Shown piece after piece: positions 18,558 through 26,753 of a stretch of 64,000 nt of DNA. Numbering within the stretch: position 1 is the stretch's first letter; every line of letters starts with the position of its first letter. Both the position numbers and the translations under genes were made by a program. This DNA is from Planctomycetota bacterium (GTDB lineage Bacteria > Planctomycetota > SZUA-567 > H5-PLA8). The notes under the pieces were generated by a model, which was not told where the DNA came from, did no database searches, and saw only the letters and a list, made by a program, of their open reading frames with translations. The stretch covers positions 181,201 through 245,200 of the forward strand of contig JABTUM010000001.1 of assembly GCA_015075375.1 (NCBI GenBank), in the 5' to 3' direction.

Positions 18558-18573
18558 ACATATATGTTTACGG
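18558..18573. promoter_or_regulatory. Candidate operator 1 of the GntR/LacI regulator
   Basis: ACATATATGT (18558-18567) is a perfect 10-bp palindrome, and it runs into ATGTTTAC (18564-18571). The same element appears as GTAAACAT at 18629-18636 on the other side of the divergent spacer. It lies about 20 bases upstream of the regulator start, where an autorepression site is expected. Confidence 0.45.
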
Positions 18574-18627
18574 CGCTTTTTCCATTTTTTGCTCTCGAGA
18601 CCACCATTGAATCTGCATCTGCTTGAC

Positions 18628-18642
18628 TGTAAACATGTTACG
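18628..18642. promoter_or_regulatory. Candidate operator 2 of the GntR/LacI regulator
   Basis: TGTAAACATGTTACG contains the palindrome AACATGTT and the GTAAACAT element that is inverted at 18564-18571, centre to centre about 65 bp away. It sits on the side of the divergently transcribed HEAT protein gene, so the regulator could control both directions, perhaps by looping. Confidence 0.45.
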
Positions 18643-18733
18643 AAACCCATGCAGGCTGCCTACCCGCCCTATCGGCCAAGGAAGCGGCGATTACTCGGAT
18701 TATAAGGTAGTCGGCGCTGGAGGATGCTTCGGC

Positions 18734-21676
18734 TTGAGACTGCTGCTTCCTTATAGGGAACGCGTCCTGCGTTTAAGGTGGGCAGGGCTTGGTCTGTTGT
18801 TGCTTTGCGGACTTCCGCACGCGCACGGCTTGGACGCCGAGGCCGATCCGTTCAAGCCGCAGCCCGAGGACGTGCAAATCGAGATTCTCGCGCCGGAGCG
18901 AACGTATGCATGCGGGGAAGCGCCGACGATCACGCTTCGGATCAGCAACCGAGCGCGCCGCGCGTTTCGATTCGATGCCGGCGCAGCCTACGCGGGTCTG
19001 TTCGTGGGCTACTCCTATCCCGGCTACACGAACACCGGCACGCGCGCCGACGGCGAAGCGTATCTGAAACGCTCACCGTATGCCGAAGCCGATGCCAAGC
19101 GCTTGGTCGCGCTGGAGCCCGGCGCTTCGCTCGACCTGCCGCTGGAGCTTAAAAGCATCAGCCTGGCCGCCTACGGCGAGATCAGCGTGCAGCTCGGCCT
19201 CTTCGTAAGGCCGCAAGAGTACTGGAAGGGCCAATCCGTATGGGCCGGCAGGACGCAAATACCGGTTTTGAAAGTGCGCTACGCGGCGCCGGCACTGGCG
19301 GCCTTGCTTCAGAAACCCGAACAACCCGATGCGGGCGCGGTCAAAGCCGCGCTGGCCGAACTCCTGGCCCCGAATGCGTATCCCGAAGCGTGGGTAAAGC
19401 GCGCGCTGACCGAAGCGGCGAACCTCGCGCTGCCCGGGTTGCTGGAGGAATTCGCCGAAGGCCGAACGGAACGCTTGGCCCACATCGATACCGCCCTGAA
19501 GTCGAAAGCGCTCACGGAAGATTCGCGCGCGGCGTTTCGATTGCGGCTGCGCGAAGCGCTGGCGGCGCTTGTACGGCGCGAAGGCCCCTTGCCCGACGGC
19601 GTCCCCGCTGCGCTGCTGCGCTTGGCCGGTGAGGCGCAGCCTGCGGCGGATTTGTTGGGGCTGCTCGCGCGCAGCGGACCGGCCGATCGACTGGCGGTGC
19701 TGGAGGAACTCCTTCGCGCGCACCCGAGCGATCCCGGCGCGCAAGAAGCGCTCGCCGGCGCATGCCGTGACGCGCCCACGCGCCAGGCGTTGCGTGCGGC
19801 GCTAAGCGCACGCGGGACGCCGGCGGACTTGATTGAGCGCATCGCCGCCGAAGGAAACGACGCGGAGCTGTTGCTGGCACGTGCGCGGCGCGGCGAGGCG
19901 ATGGGCGACGCGGGCTGGAAGGCGCTGGAGCGCCAACCGCCGGGCATACAAGCGAACCTTTTGCGCGCGCTTTATGGCCAGCGCGAAAAGCGCTTCGGCC
20001 CGCATCCCGACGAGCGGCTGCGCGCGCGCGACTGGGTCGAACGCGTGCACGAGCCGGAAGTGCTACGCGAAGCAGTGACGCTCGCGGCCCTTCCGCCCCA
20101 CGCGATTCGCATCGAAATGTTGCAAGGCGCAGCCGCCGATCCGATCGCGCTCGAACGCGCGCAGCTTCTGGAAGCGCTGGCGCGGGGCGAAACGCCGGCG
20201 TACCCGGACCTGCGCGCTTGGCTGGGGAAGCGCCCGCGCGCAACGCCGGCGTGTCCGCCGCCCGCGCCGGCGCTGGATGCGCTGGAAGCCGGAGCGGGTC
20301 CGTTCGGCGCCGAATTGCTTTCGCTGGCCTACCTGACGGCGGAATCGCATCTGCCGCGCGTGCGCGCGCTGCTGAAGCATCGCGATCCCAATGTCGTCCT
20401 GGCCGCCTTGGAAGCCTGCGGGCGCATGCGCGACCAATCGAGCGAAGGCGAGGCGATCCGTCTGCTGCATGGCCAAGGCACGCCGGTTCCCAAAGCGGCC
20501 GTCGCCAGGGCGCTGGCCGAACTGGGCACGCCGCGCGCGGCGGAGGAACTGACCGCGCTTGCGCGGAATCCGCAAACGCCCAAAGAAGAAAAGCGCAGCC
20601 TGAACGCATTCGCCCAGTACGCCGGCCGCGTGCAGACGCCCGCAAGCGCGAGTCCTGCGAAAGACGAACTGCGCGGACTGGAGTTGCGCCTGCATGCGAA
20701 CGGTCACCTGCGGGTTCGAGCCGGTCCAGCCGGTTGGTGCGAACTGGTTCCCGCCTGCGACGGCGAACCGTTGATTCTGCGTCTGATGACTTCCACCAAC
20801 GGCGCGGCGGAGCGCACCGCCTGGGCCGTCCCGAGCCAAATGCTGCACGCCCGCGGTCCGTTGATCCGGCTGCCGTTCGAGCAGACGGTCGAATCCTCAC
20901 CCGATTGGACCGAGTACCTGGCACCCGGAACGCACCGCTTAGAGGCAACGGCCGTGGCGTTGACGTGCGGACGCTGGGAGGCTCCAACCTTCCGCTGGTC
21001 GCAAGAGGATTCTTCGCAAAGCGTATTCCTGCCCGGGTGGGGCGTGCATCGCCTGATCGTGGGGCCGCAATCTCTGACCACGGCGTACCGCAATCCTCCG
21101 CTGGGAGGCGAACGCTTGCGCCCGGTCGGCGCGCAGGCATCCGAGGCGCCGAAGCCGCGGACTTCCGGCAGCTACCGGATGGCCGAATTGTTCTTAGGTT
21201 CCAACGAGGAGATCGAAGCCGCCTACGGCCGGGACGCACAGGGCCGCCTGATCCGGTATCGCATGGGCGAACATTTAAACGGCCCGCACTTCGGGAGCCA
21301 GACGGCCGTTGGACCGCTGTGGGCGTTCGCGCGGCGCGGCGACCCGGCCGCCGTGGCGTTGGCGCTGCGCGCGCGTGAAGTCGGCGATGCGTACACCGCA
21401 TGGCATGGCCAAGCGGCGCTGCGGCGCTACGCGCTCGCGAAGTATCTGGAAGGGGCCGATGCCGAGGCCGCGCGCTGGCTGGAGCGCCTCATGGAGCGAC
21501 CGGAAGACCTCTTTCTCGGCTACGCTCGGCTGCTGCCCGATCTGATCGAGATCGCAGGACGCGCGAAAGCGCAGGCGATCTTCCAGGCGGCCGCGGAACG
21601 CGCCGAGGACGATTGGGTGCGCGGCGAGGCCGCGGCGCTGGCCGCAGCGCTGAGTGCTCCCGAGCAAGCGCCCTGA
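18734..21676 (+). CDS. Large exported HEAT-repeat protein
   Basis: 980 residues from an in-frame TTG at 18734, preferred because GGAGG lies 10 bases upstream and a signal peptide follows directly (RLRWAGLGLLLLCGLPHAHG). Other in-frame starts are ATG 18635 and TTG 18623, which would add an unlikely N-terminus; the start is uncertain. After an Ig-like N-terminal region (EILAPERTYACGEAPTITLRISN) come several hundred residues of alpha-helical repeat, with clear HEAT-like units around 560-660 (VRALLKHRDPNVVLAALEACGRMRD; AAVARALAELGTPRAAEEL). The C-terminal third is beta-rich, then helical again. Divergent from the GntR/LacI operon and sharing its spacer. Function unknown. Confidence 0.78.
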   Translation: MRLLLPYRERVLRLRWAGLGLLLLCGLPHAHGLDAEADPFKPQPEDVQIEILAPERTYACGEAPTITLRISNRARRAFRFDAGAAYAGLFVGYSYPGYTNTGTRADGEAYLKRSPYAEADAKRLVALEPGASLDLPLELKSISLAAYGEISVQLGLFVRPQEYWKGQSVWAGRTQIPVLKVRYAAPALAALLQKPEQPDAGAVKAALAELLAPNAYPEAWVKRALTEAANLALPGLLEEFAEGRTERLAHIDTALKSKALTEDSRAAFRLRLREALAALVRREGPLPDGVPAALLRLAGEAQPAADLLGLLARSGPADRLAVLEELLRAHPSDPGAQEALAGACRDAPTRQALRAALSARGTPADLIERIAAEGNDAELLLARARRGEAMGDAGWKALERQPPGIQANLLRALYGQREKRFGPHPDERLRARDWVERVHEPEVLREAVTLAALPPHAIRIEMLQGAAADPIALERAQLLEALARGETPAYPDLRAWLGKRPRATPACPPPAPALDALEAGAGPFGAELLSLAYLTAESHLPRVRALLKHRDPNVVLAALEACGRMRDQSSEGEAIRLLHGQGTPVPKAAVARALAELGTPRAAEELTALARNPQTPKEEKRSLNAFAQYAGRVQTPASASPAKDELRGLELRLHANGHLRVRAGPAGWCELVPACDGEPLILRLMTSTNGAAERTAWAVPSQMLHARGPLIRLPFEQTVESSPDWTEYLAPGTHRLEATAVALTCGRWEAPTFRWSQEDSSQSVFLPGWGVHRLIVGPQSLTTAYRNPPLGGERLRPVGAQASEAPKPRTSGSYRMAELFLGSNEEIEAAYGRDAQGRLIRYRMGEHLNGPHFGSQTAVGPLWAFARRGDPAAVALALRAREVGDAYTAWHGQAALRRYALAKYLEGADAEAARWLERLMERPEDLFLGYARLLPDLIEIAGRAKAQAIFQAAAERAEDDWVRGEAAALAAALSAPEQAP

Positions 21677-21704
21677 ACGCCCCCGTCCGGTAGCCGCGAG
21701 ACGC

Positions 21705-21735
21705 GCGATGCGGTAGGATGCGCGCGCCGCATCGC
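21705..21735 (+). other. Stem-loop upstream of the larA-like gene
   Basis: A perfect 9-bp stem (GCGATGCGG at 21705-21713 with CCGCATCGC at 21727-21735) has a 13-base loop and ends immediately before the ribosome site (TGGAGAAG). No T-run follows. It could end the previous transcript or affect translation of the next gene. Confidence 0.4.
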
Positions 21736-21750
21736 CTGGAGAAGCGCTCG

Positions 21751-23076
21751 ATGGCCAGCCGCACGGTTCCCCTTCGCTACGGACGCGAACGATTTTCGAT
21801 CTGCGTACCCGAATCGGCGCGTGTCCTGGAGGCCCCGGAGATTCCGGCGTTGCCCGATCCGCGCGCCGAAGTCCGGCGCGTGCTGGCCGCGCCCACGGGT
21901 ACGCCGCCGCTGCGCGAGCTGATTCGAGCCCAAGCCCCGAAGAACGCGGTCATCACCATCAGCGATTTCACGCGCCCTGTTCCGAACGAACTGCTCGTAG
22001 GCGAACTTCTCGACGCGCTCAATGCCGAAGGCGTGCCCGACGCGAACGTCACGGTCCTGATCGCCACCGGGATGCACCGGGCCAGCTCGCCGCGCGAGCG
22101 CGAGGAGATGCTGGGCCGCGTCCTGAAGCGCGCGTGCCGCGTCGTCGATCATCTCGCTTCGGACGCCGCGAGCGTCGTGCGCGTCAGCGCCGAGCCGCCG
22201 GTAAGCGTCAACCGGCTCTACGTCGACGCCGATTTCAAGATCGTCACGGGCCTGATCGAGCCGCACTTCATGGCCGGTTTCAGCGGCGGGCGCAAAGGCA
22301 TCTGCCCGGGGCTGGTGGACCTCGCCACGATCCAGCGCTTTCACGGCTATAAAACCATGGGCGATCCGCTGGCCGAGAACGGGCTGCTCGACGGGAACCC
22401 CTGCCACGCCGAAGCGCTGCGCGTGGCGCGAATCGTCGGCTGCGATTTTCTGCTCAACGCCGCGATCGCGCACAACCGCCGTCCAGCGGGCATTTACGGC
22501 GGCCACCTGGAAGCCGCGCACCTCGCCGGTTGCCGGCAAGTGGGTCTATGGAACGGGGTGCTGCTCGACGAGACCTACGACCTCGTCGTCACCAACGCCG
22601 GCGGCTATCCGCTCGACGCCACCTACTACCAGACGGTGAAGGGCATGTGTGCCGCGCTGCCCGCGCTGCACGAACGCTCGACGCTACTTATCGCGAGCGC
22701 CTGTTCGGAAGGCATCGGAAGCCCGGAGTACACGGCCACGATGCAGCGTTGGGGGCGCGACTGGCGTGGCTTCCTCGAGTTCATCGCGCGCAGCGGCGTG
22801 ACGACCAAAGATCAGTGGCAGTACCAGATGCAGGCGCGCGTCCTGGCGCGAATCGGCGCCGAGCGCCTCTGCCTGGTCAGCGACGGGTTGGAGGCCGGCG
22901 TTCAAGCCGGATTGAGCGTGCATCCCGTGACGGGCGCCGGGGGTGCGGCCGAGCGCACGCAAGCCTTCGTCGACGCCTACCTGCGCGAACATCCGCGTGC
23001 GCGCATCGCCGTCATCCCCGAAGGACCTTACGCGATGCTGGTGGCTCCGCAATCCGTGGCCGTTGCGGGAAGCTGA
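21751..23076 (+). CDS. Lactate racemase (LarA) family protein
   Basis: 441 residues; LarA is about 425. LarA uses a covalently bound nickel-pincer nucleotide to racemise alpha-hydroxy acids. The key residues and spacing of Lactobacillus LarA (H108, H174, K184, H200) are all here as H109 (TGMHRASS), H172, K182 and H198 in EPHFMAGFSGGRKG...FHGY. Start ATG 21751 is preferred over ATG 21718 because TGGAGAAG precedes it and the family core then starts at once. The cofactor genes larB, larC and larE are not in the window, so cofactor supply must come from elsewhere. The substrate may not be lactate; many relatives act on other hydroxy acids. Next gene is convergent. Confidence 0.86.
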   Translation: MASRTVPLRYGRERFSICVPESARVLEAPEIPALPDPRAEVRRVLAAPTGTPPLRELIRAQAPKNAVITISDFTRPVPNELLVGELLDALNAEGVPDANVTVLIATGMHRASSPREREEMLGRVLKRACRVVDHLASDAASVVRVSAEPPVSVNRLYVDADFKIVTGLIEPHFMAGFSGGRKGICPGLVDLATIQRFHGYKTMGDPLAENGLLDGNPCHAEALRVARIVGCDFLLNAAIAHNRRPAGIYGGHLEAAHLAGCRQVGLWNGVLLDETYDLVVTNAGGYPLDATYYQTVKGMCAALPALHERSTLLIASACSEGIGSPEYTATMQRWGRDWRGFLEFIARSGVTTKDQWQYQMQARVLARIGAERLCLVSDGLEAGVQAGLSVHPVTGAGGAAERTQAFVDAYLREHPRARIAVIPEGPYAMLVAPQSVAVAGS

Positions 23077-23083
23077 CGCACGC

Positions 23084-24472
23084 TTAGCCCAGGGCTTCCT
23101 TCACACGTTGCTGCAGTGCCGGCCACGCGGCGCGATGCTCCGGCGGAACGTCCAAGGCGCCGAACATCCGCAGCGCTTTCAGCGCCTCCCCCACCCGCTT
23201 GCAGCGCAGTTCGAGACCCAGCGACTCCAATCCCGCGCGCAATGCGCGCAGCCCGCCCTCGCCGGCGGGGTCGCAGGCTTGAATCAGCTTTTCCTTGAAC
23301 AAACCTTGCGATCGGTCGATCGCGAGCTTGGCCAGTTTCTCGAGCGTGCCCTTCAGCTTGGCAACGCGCTCGACCAGGAACGGATCGCGCGTTCCCTGCT
23401 CCAGGAACGGCAGCCGCGCGCAGCTCAGGAAAACGCGCTGCGGATCGAGGCCGCGCTTGGCCAGCTTCTCGACGTTCTCGACGAAGCGCTGCGCGAAGCC
23501 TTCGCGCGTGAAAAGCGTAAGCGTGTCCACCGTATCGACCTGGTTGAAGAGCAGCGCGATACGCCCGGCGCGCTCGGGGTAGGCCTTGAGGAACTCCTCG
23601 AGCCACGGCTCGGGCTCGTACGGCTCGGGGAGGCTCACCACCAGCAACAGATCGGCCTCGCGCGCGCGTTCGAGGATCAGATCGGCGCGGCGCGCGTTGT
23701 GGAAGGCCGGAATCCAGGGCGTATCGATCAGCTCGGGGGGCTCGCCGCCGAAACGACCGGTGGCGCGAATCAATTCGACGTGCCGGTACGCGAGGGTGCG
23801 GCCCACGTCCAGGCGCCGGCCGTCGGGCAGCAACCGTCCCATCAGGTGGTCGCGGCGCTCGTCCCACGGCGCTTCGACCACTTCGCCGGGGCGATATTCC
23901 GGCGCGTCGAGGAACGCAAAGAACGCGTCGAGCCGGTCGAGGTCGTCGCTGAGGTGATCGTGCAGGACCGCGAGGTCGCCGCGCTGGTTGAAAAGCTTGC
24001 GGACGTCTTCGCAAGCGCGGCGCAAGCGCGCTTCGGCGGGCATATTCTCGAGCCGCGCACCCAGCGGGCCGTCCTGCTCTTTGAGAAATTCCGCCAGCCG
24101 CACGTAGGCCAGATCTCGCGTGGCGAAATCGAGCGCCTTCTCGCGCGGCAAGTGTTCCACCTTAAGGACGCGCTCGGCCTCGCCGTCCCGCGGCGTGCGG
24201 ATCAGCGTATTGGTCTGCGTGCAGTCGCGAACCGCGGTGGGCAGCAGTTCGGCGTCGCCCCAGAGCATGCAGACGAGGCTGCTCTTCCCGACGCTGCGCA
24301 AGCCGGACAGCAGCACGCTCCAGCGGCTCGAAGCGGCGGGGCCCAGCTTCGCGCGGAGCCGCTCGGCGTCCGCGCCCTCGGCGGCTTGGACTAAAGCCAA
24401 GGCATCGGCACAGAGCGCTTCGGCGGCAGGAAGTTCGGTCGCGGAGAGCGGCAACAGGTGACCTCGGAGCAA
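23084..24472 (-). CDS. Dynamin-family-like GTPase
   Basis: 462 residues. GTPase motifs: P-loop GLRSVGKSS (57-65), a threonine-rich segment after it (CTQTNTLIRTP) as switch I, ELIDTPW (DxPG replaced by DTPW) and LLFNQVDTVD in place of NKxD. Long helical stretches lie on both sides, with the C-terminal ~150 residues predicted as helical. This matches the bacterial dynamin-like group (membrane remodelling or stress protection) better than translation or Era GTPases. No transmembrane segment; the C-terminus could bind membrane. It runs convergently with the larA-type gene and diverges from a glycosyltransferase gene 86 bases away. Confidence 0.75.
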   Translation of the reverse strand: MLRGHLLPLSATELPAAEALCADALALVQAAEGADAERLRAKLGPAASSRWSVLLSGLRSVGKSSLVCMLWGDAELLPTAVRDCTQTNTLIRTPRDGEAERVLKVEHLPREKALDFATRDLAYVRLAEFLKEQDGPLGARLENMPAEARLRRACEDVRKLFNQRGDLAVLHDHLSDDLDRLDAFFAFLDAPEYRPGEVVEAPWDERRDHLMGRLLPDGRRLDVGRTLAYRHVELIRATGRFGGEPPELIDTPWIPAFHNARRADLILERAREADLLLVVSLPEPYEPEPWLEEFLKAYPERAGRIALLFNQVDTVDTLTLFTREGFAQRFVENVEKLAKRGLDPQRVFLSCARLPFLEQGTRDPFLVERVAKLKGTLEKLAKLAIDRSQGLFKEKLIQACDPAGEGGLRALRAGLESLGLELRCKRVGEALKALRMFGALDVPPEHRAAWPALQQRVKEALG

Positions 24473-24558
24473 GTGCGGCGGTTTGCCTCCGCAAGAACGG
24501 ACGGCCTGCGCTAGGATGTGCGCCGACCCTCGCTCACGCCAGCGGAGAAACCCGACGC

Positions 24559-25428
24559 ATGCGCTCCGACCTCTCGATCCTGATCCTCGCCCACAACAAG
24601 GCCGCGTACACGCGCCGCACCCTCGACGCGCTGCTGAAGAGTTCGCTGCGGCCGTTTCACGTGGTGCTGGTCAACAACGGCTCCACCGACGAGACCGACG
24701 AGGTCTTCGAGCGCTTTCAGAACTTGGCGCGGGAGGAGCGGATCGAAACGGACATCCTGAACCTCGACGAAAACAAAGGCGCCATCGTCGGGCGCAACGA
24801 GGGCATGCGCTTGCTGCGCGGCACGCACTGGGTCTTCCTCGACAACGACGCGGTGGTGCGCACGCGCAGTTGGCTGGAGAAGCTGCGCGCGGTGCTGGAC
24901 GCAGATCCGAAGCTGGGCGTCGTCGGCCCGAAGCTTGTCTATCCGCTTCCGCCGCACGACATTCAGTGCGCCGGCTGCCAGGTGACCACGGGCGGGCAGG
25001 TGATTTTCAGCGGGCGCGGCGAGAAGCGCAGCGCGCCCGAATGGAACAAGCCGCGAGAATGCCAGACGCTGATCAGCGCCTGCTGGATGCTCAAGTCGTC
25101 GGTTGCCCGCGAAGTGGGGTTGCTCGACGAACGCTTCTCGCCGGTGCAGTTCGAGGATATCGACTACTGCTACCGCATCCGCGAAGCCGGGTACACCTGC
25201 CGCTACGAGCCGAGTGTCGAACTGTACCACTTCGAAAACGTCACCACCGGCCGCACGGGGGCGCTCAACTATCCCTACCTGACCGTGAAGAACGGGCTGA
25301 AGTTCAAGCAAAAGTGGAAGCACCGCTTCGAAGCCGAAGGCGGACCTTCAGACAAAGACTGGAAGTGGGCGCAGATCGAGACCGTGACGCTGGAACAGGT
25401 GCCGGAGGATCTGCCGCTGCTGGATTAA
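24559..25428 (+). CDS. Family 2 glycosyltransferase
   Basis: 289 residues. GT-A fold signatures: LSILILAHNKAAYTRRTLDALL with VLVNNGSTDETDEVF; the metal-binding DxD equivalent FLDNDAVV; GPKLVYP; and the acceptor-side QFEDIDYCYRIREAG with the catalytic ED. No transmembrane segments, so it is cytosolic or peripheral. The sequence resembles polysaccharide- or glycoprotein-type GT2 enzymes of the rhamnosyl/galactosyltransferase sort; the sugar donor cannot be predicted. Start ATG 24559 with GGAGA upstream. The next gene is convergent. Confidence 0.9.
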   Translation: MRSDLSILILAHNKAAYTRRTLDALLKSSLRPFHVVLVNNGSTDETDEVFERFQNLAREERIETDILNLDENKGAIVGRNEGMRLLRGTHWVFLDNDAVVRTRSWLEKLRAVLDADPKLGVVGPKLVYPLPPHDIQCAGCQVTTGGQVIFSGRGEKRSAPEWNKPRECQTLISACWMLKSSVAREVGLLDERFSPVQFEDIDYCYRIREAGYTCRYEPSVELYHFENVTTGRTGALNYPYLTVKNGLKFKQKWKHRFEAEGGPSDKDWKWAQIETVTLEQVPEDLPLLD

Positions 25429-25446
25429 CCGGTCGCTCCAAAATGC

Positions 25447-25474
25447 GCGCGGCGGCCTCGCTGAGCCGCCGCGC
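25447..25474 (-). terminator. Terminator-like hairpin between convergent genes
   Basis: A perfect 10-bp GC-rich stem (25447-25456 with 25465-25474) with an 8-base loop; on the minus strand it is followed by ATTTT. It lies 25 bases past the stop of the exported gene at 25499, and near the end of the glycosyltransferase, so it may serve both strands. Confidence 0.6.
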
Positions 25475-25498
25475 ACTCCCACCCCCGCAGGCCGTTCC

Positions 25499-26125
25499 TT
25501 ACCAGATCGACTTGGCGCTTCCGCCGGCTTCGACCCAGTTGCCCGAGTTCAGGCAGTAGCGGGCGAAACGTTCGGCCAGGCGCAGCATCTTGATGTCTTC
25601 CAGGCGGTTCTTGCCCCACTGGTAGTCGGGACCGTAGTAGAACCACTTGCCCAGCTCCGTGTACAGGTCTTCCGGCGTGCGGCGGCCCAGGTAGACGCAG
25701 CCGTTGACCAGGTCGATGCGCGCCACCGCCAGCATCCCGTTCTCGCGCGCCGGGCAGCCCGTGGCTTTCGCGACGCCCGAAGGATCGAGGAAGATCTCGA
25801 CGCGGCCGGGCAGCGAGGTGCGCTGCAGCGTCACGTTTTCCTTTTCGGCGAAGGCCGCGGCCAGGTGCGCCGCGTTGCGGTAGTGCCAGCCCAACAGCGT
25901 CTGACGTTCGATCTCGATGTCCGGCGTCGAGTAGACCAGCAGTTCGTCGGGAACCTGCATCCCGATGGGCATCGCCTTGACCGGGCCGCCGTCGTGGCGG
26001 GCGCTCAGCGCGATGCGGTACTGATTGCGGCCCTTATCGCCGCCCAGCGCGACCGGGGGCAGGATCAGCATGTACAGGGCGATCAGCGTGAGGGCCGTTC
26101 CGAGGGTTTTGAGGGTCTTGTTCAT
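25499..26125 (-). CDS. Exported protein of unknown function
   Basis: 208 residues from the ATG at 26125, chosen because ACAGGAGT lies 7 bases upstream and a signal peptide follows (MNKTLKTLGTALTLIALYMLILPPVALG). I do not recognise the mature part. It is mixed alpha/beta, with CPARENGMLAVARIDLVNGCVYLGRR, EDLYTELGKWFYYGPDYQWGKN and a helical C-terminus. The ELGKWF segment looks superficially like a metalloprotease HExxH but lacks the histidines. Two Cys residues in the mature part could pair. Its leader is unusual (see the separate entry). Predicted periplasmic or secreted. Confidence 0.75.
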   Translation of the reverse strand: MNKTLKTLGTALTLIALYMLILPPVALGGDKGRNQYRIALSARHDGGPVKAMPIGMQVPDELLVYSTPDIEIERQTLLGWHYRNAAHLAAAFAEKENVTLQRTSLPGRVEIFLDPSGVAKATGCPARENGMLAVARIDLVNGCVYLGRRTPEDLYTELGKWFYYGPDYQWGKNRLEDIKMLRLAERFARYCLNSGNWVEAGGSAKSIW

Positions 26126-26132
26126 GGCTTCC

Positions 26133-26176
26133 ACTCCTGTCGGTTTGCCGGACTGACCCGGCTTACGAAAGGAGGT
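26133..26176 (-). promoter_or_regulatory. Leader with anti-SD-like sequence and hairpin before the exported gene
   Basis: On the minus strand the order is ACCTCCTTT (26176-26168, identical to the 16S rRNA anti-Shine-Dalgarno tail), a 5-bp hairpin GCCGG-N6-CCGGC (26162-26147), then the gene's own ribosome site ACAGGAGT (26140-26133). CTCCT can pair with AGGAG, so the leader could mask its own ribosome site. Confidence 0.4.
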
Positions 26177-26319
26177 ACAGAACATGGCATGCCAGTAAGT
26201 TTTCGCGTTTCAGATTCAATGCAAACCAATGAAATTCAATAGGTTACATAAACGACCGACAACACCAAGCCTTGTCCGGCAATCTGGACCCGCAGCTTGC
26301 CGTCCAGGACTTGGGGCAA

Positions 26320-26748
26320 TCAGAATTTCCAGTCGATGAAGTCGTCCGGGACGGTCGCGCAGATCGGGCAGCCGTGTGCATCGGTGCAGAACACGGTGGC
26401 TTCCAGCGGCTTTCCGGAACGGACGTGCTGTTGCAAGGTCGCCGGCGTGAGATGCTTCAGGCCGATCTTCGCGCGGCGAAACATATCAAAGGTGCTGCCC
26501 TTCATCACGCCCCACGCGAGATACAAAAAGGGGTCGTCGGGCTTGCCCTGCACGAACGGGCCCTTGAGCCGTACGCGCTTTCCTTTGAGCTCAACGGTGA
26601 GTGGCACCCAATACGTGACCTGGCGCTTGGCGGCGGGGACGATCTCGACGACTTCCTTGCCCCGCTGCAGTCCCAAGTGGACCGGCTGGTAGTCCTGGAA
26701 GACAAGCCCTGGGAGCTTGCGGCAGATCAGCTTGAGCGTGACGTCCAT
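26320..26748 (-). CDS. DUF5990-like hypothetical protein
   Basis: 142 residues. Features: DYQPVHLGLQRGKEVVEIVPA, then VPLTVELKGKRVRLKGPFVQGKPDDPFLYLAWG, which resembles the DUF5990 family (small proteins with FGLQ and LGPFxxGPxxxxFLYLSW signatures). The C-terminus has CTDAHGCPICATVPDDF, with two cysteines. Function unknown. It starts 5 bases after the rhodanese stop on the same strand, so the two are almost certainly translated from one message. Confidence 0.7.
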   Translation of the reverse strand: MDVTLKLICRKLPGLVFQDYQPVHLGLQRGKEVVEIVPAAKRQVTYWVPLTVELKGKRVRLKGPFVQGKPDDPFLYLAWGVMKGSTFDMFRRAKIGLKHLTPATLQQHVRSGKPLEATVFCTDAHGCPICATVPDDFIDWKF

Positions 26749-26753
26749 GGCGC

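Noticed and set aside
25499..26125. Metalloprotease call for the exported protein (ELGKWF segment)
   Set aside because: It lacks the two histidines of HExxH, so a zinc protease call is not supported.
26168..26198. AAAGGAGG followed by a 4-codon plus-strand frame (ATG to TAA)
   Set aside because: Too short to be a gene and no plus-strand gene follows; more likely relevant as the minus-strand anti-SD sequence in the leader.
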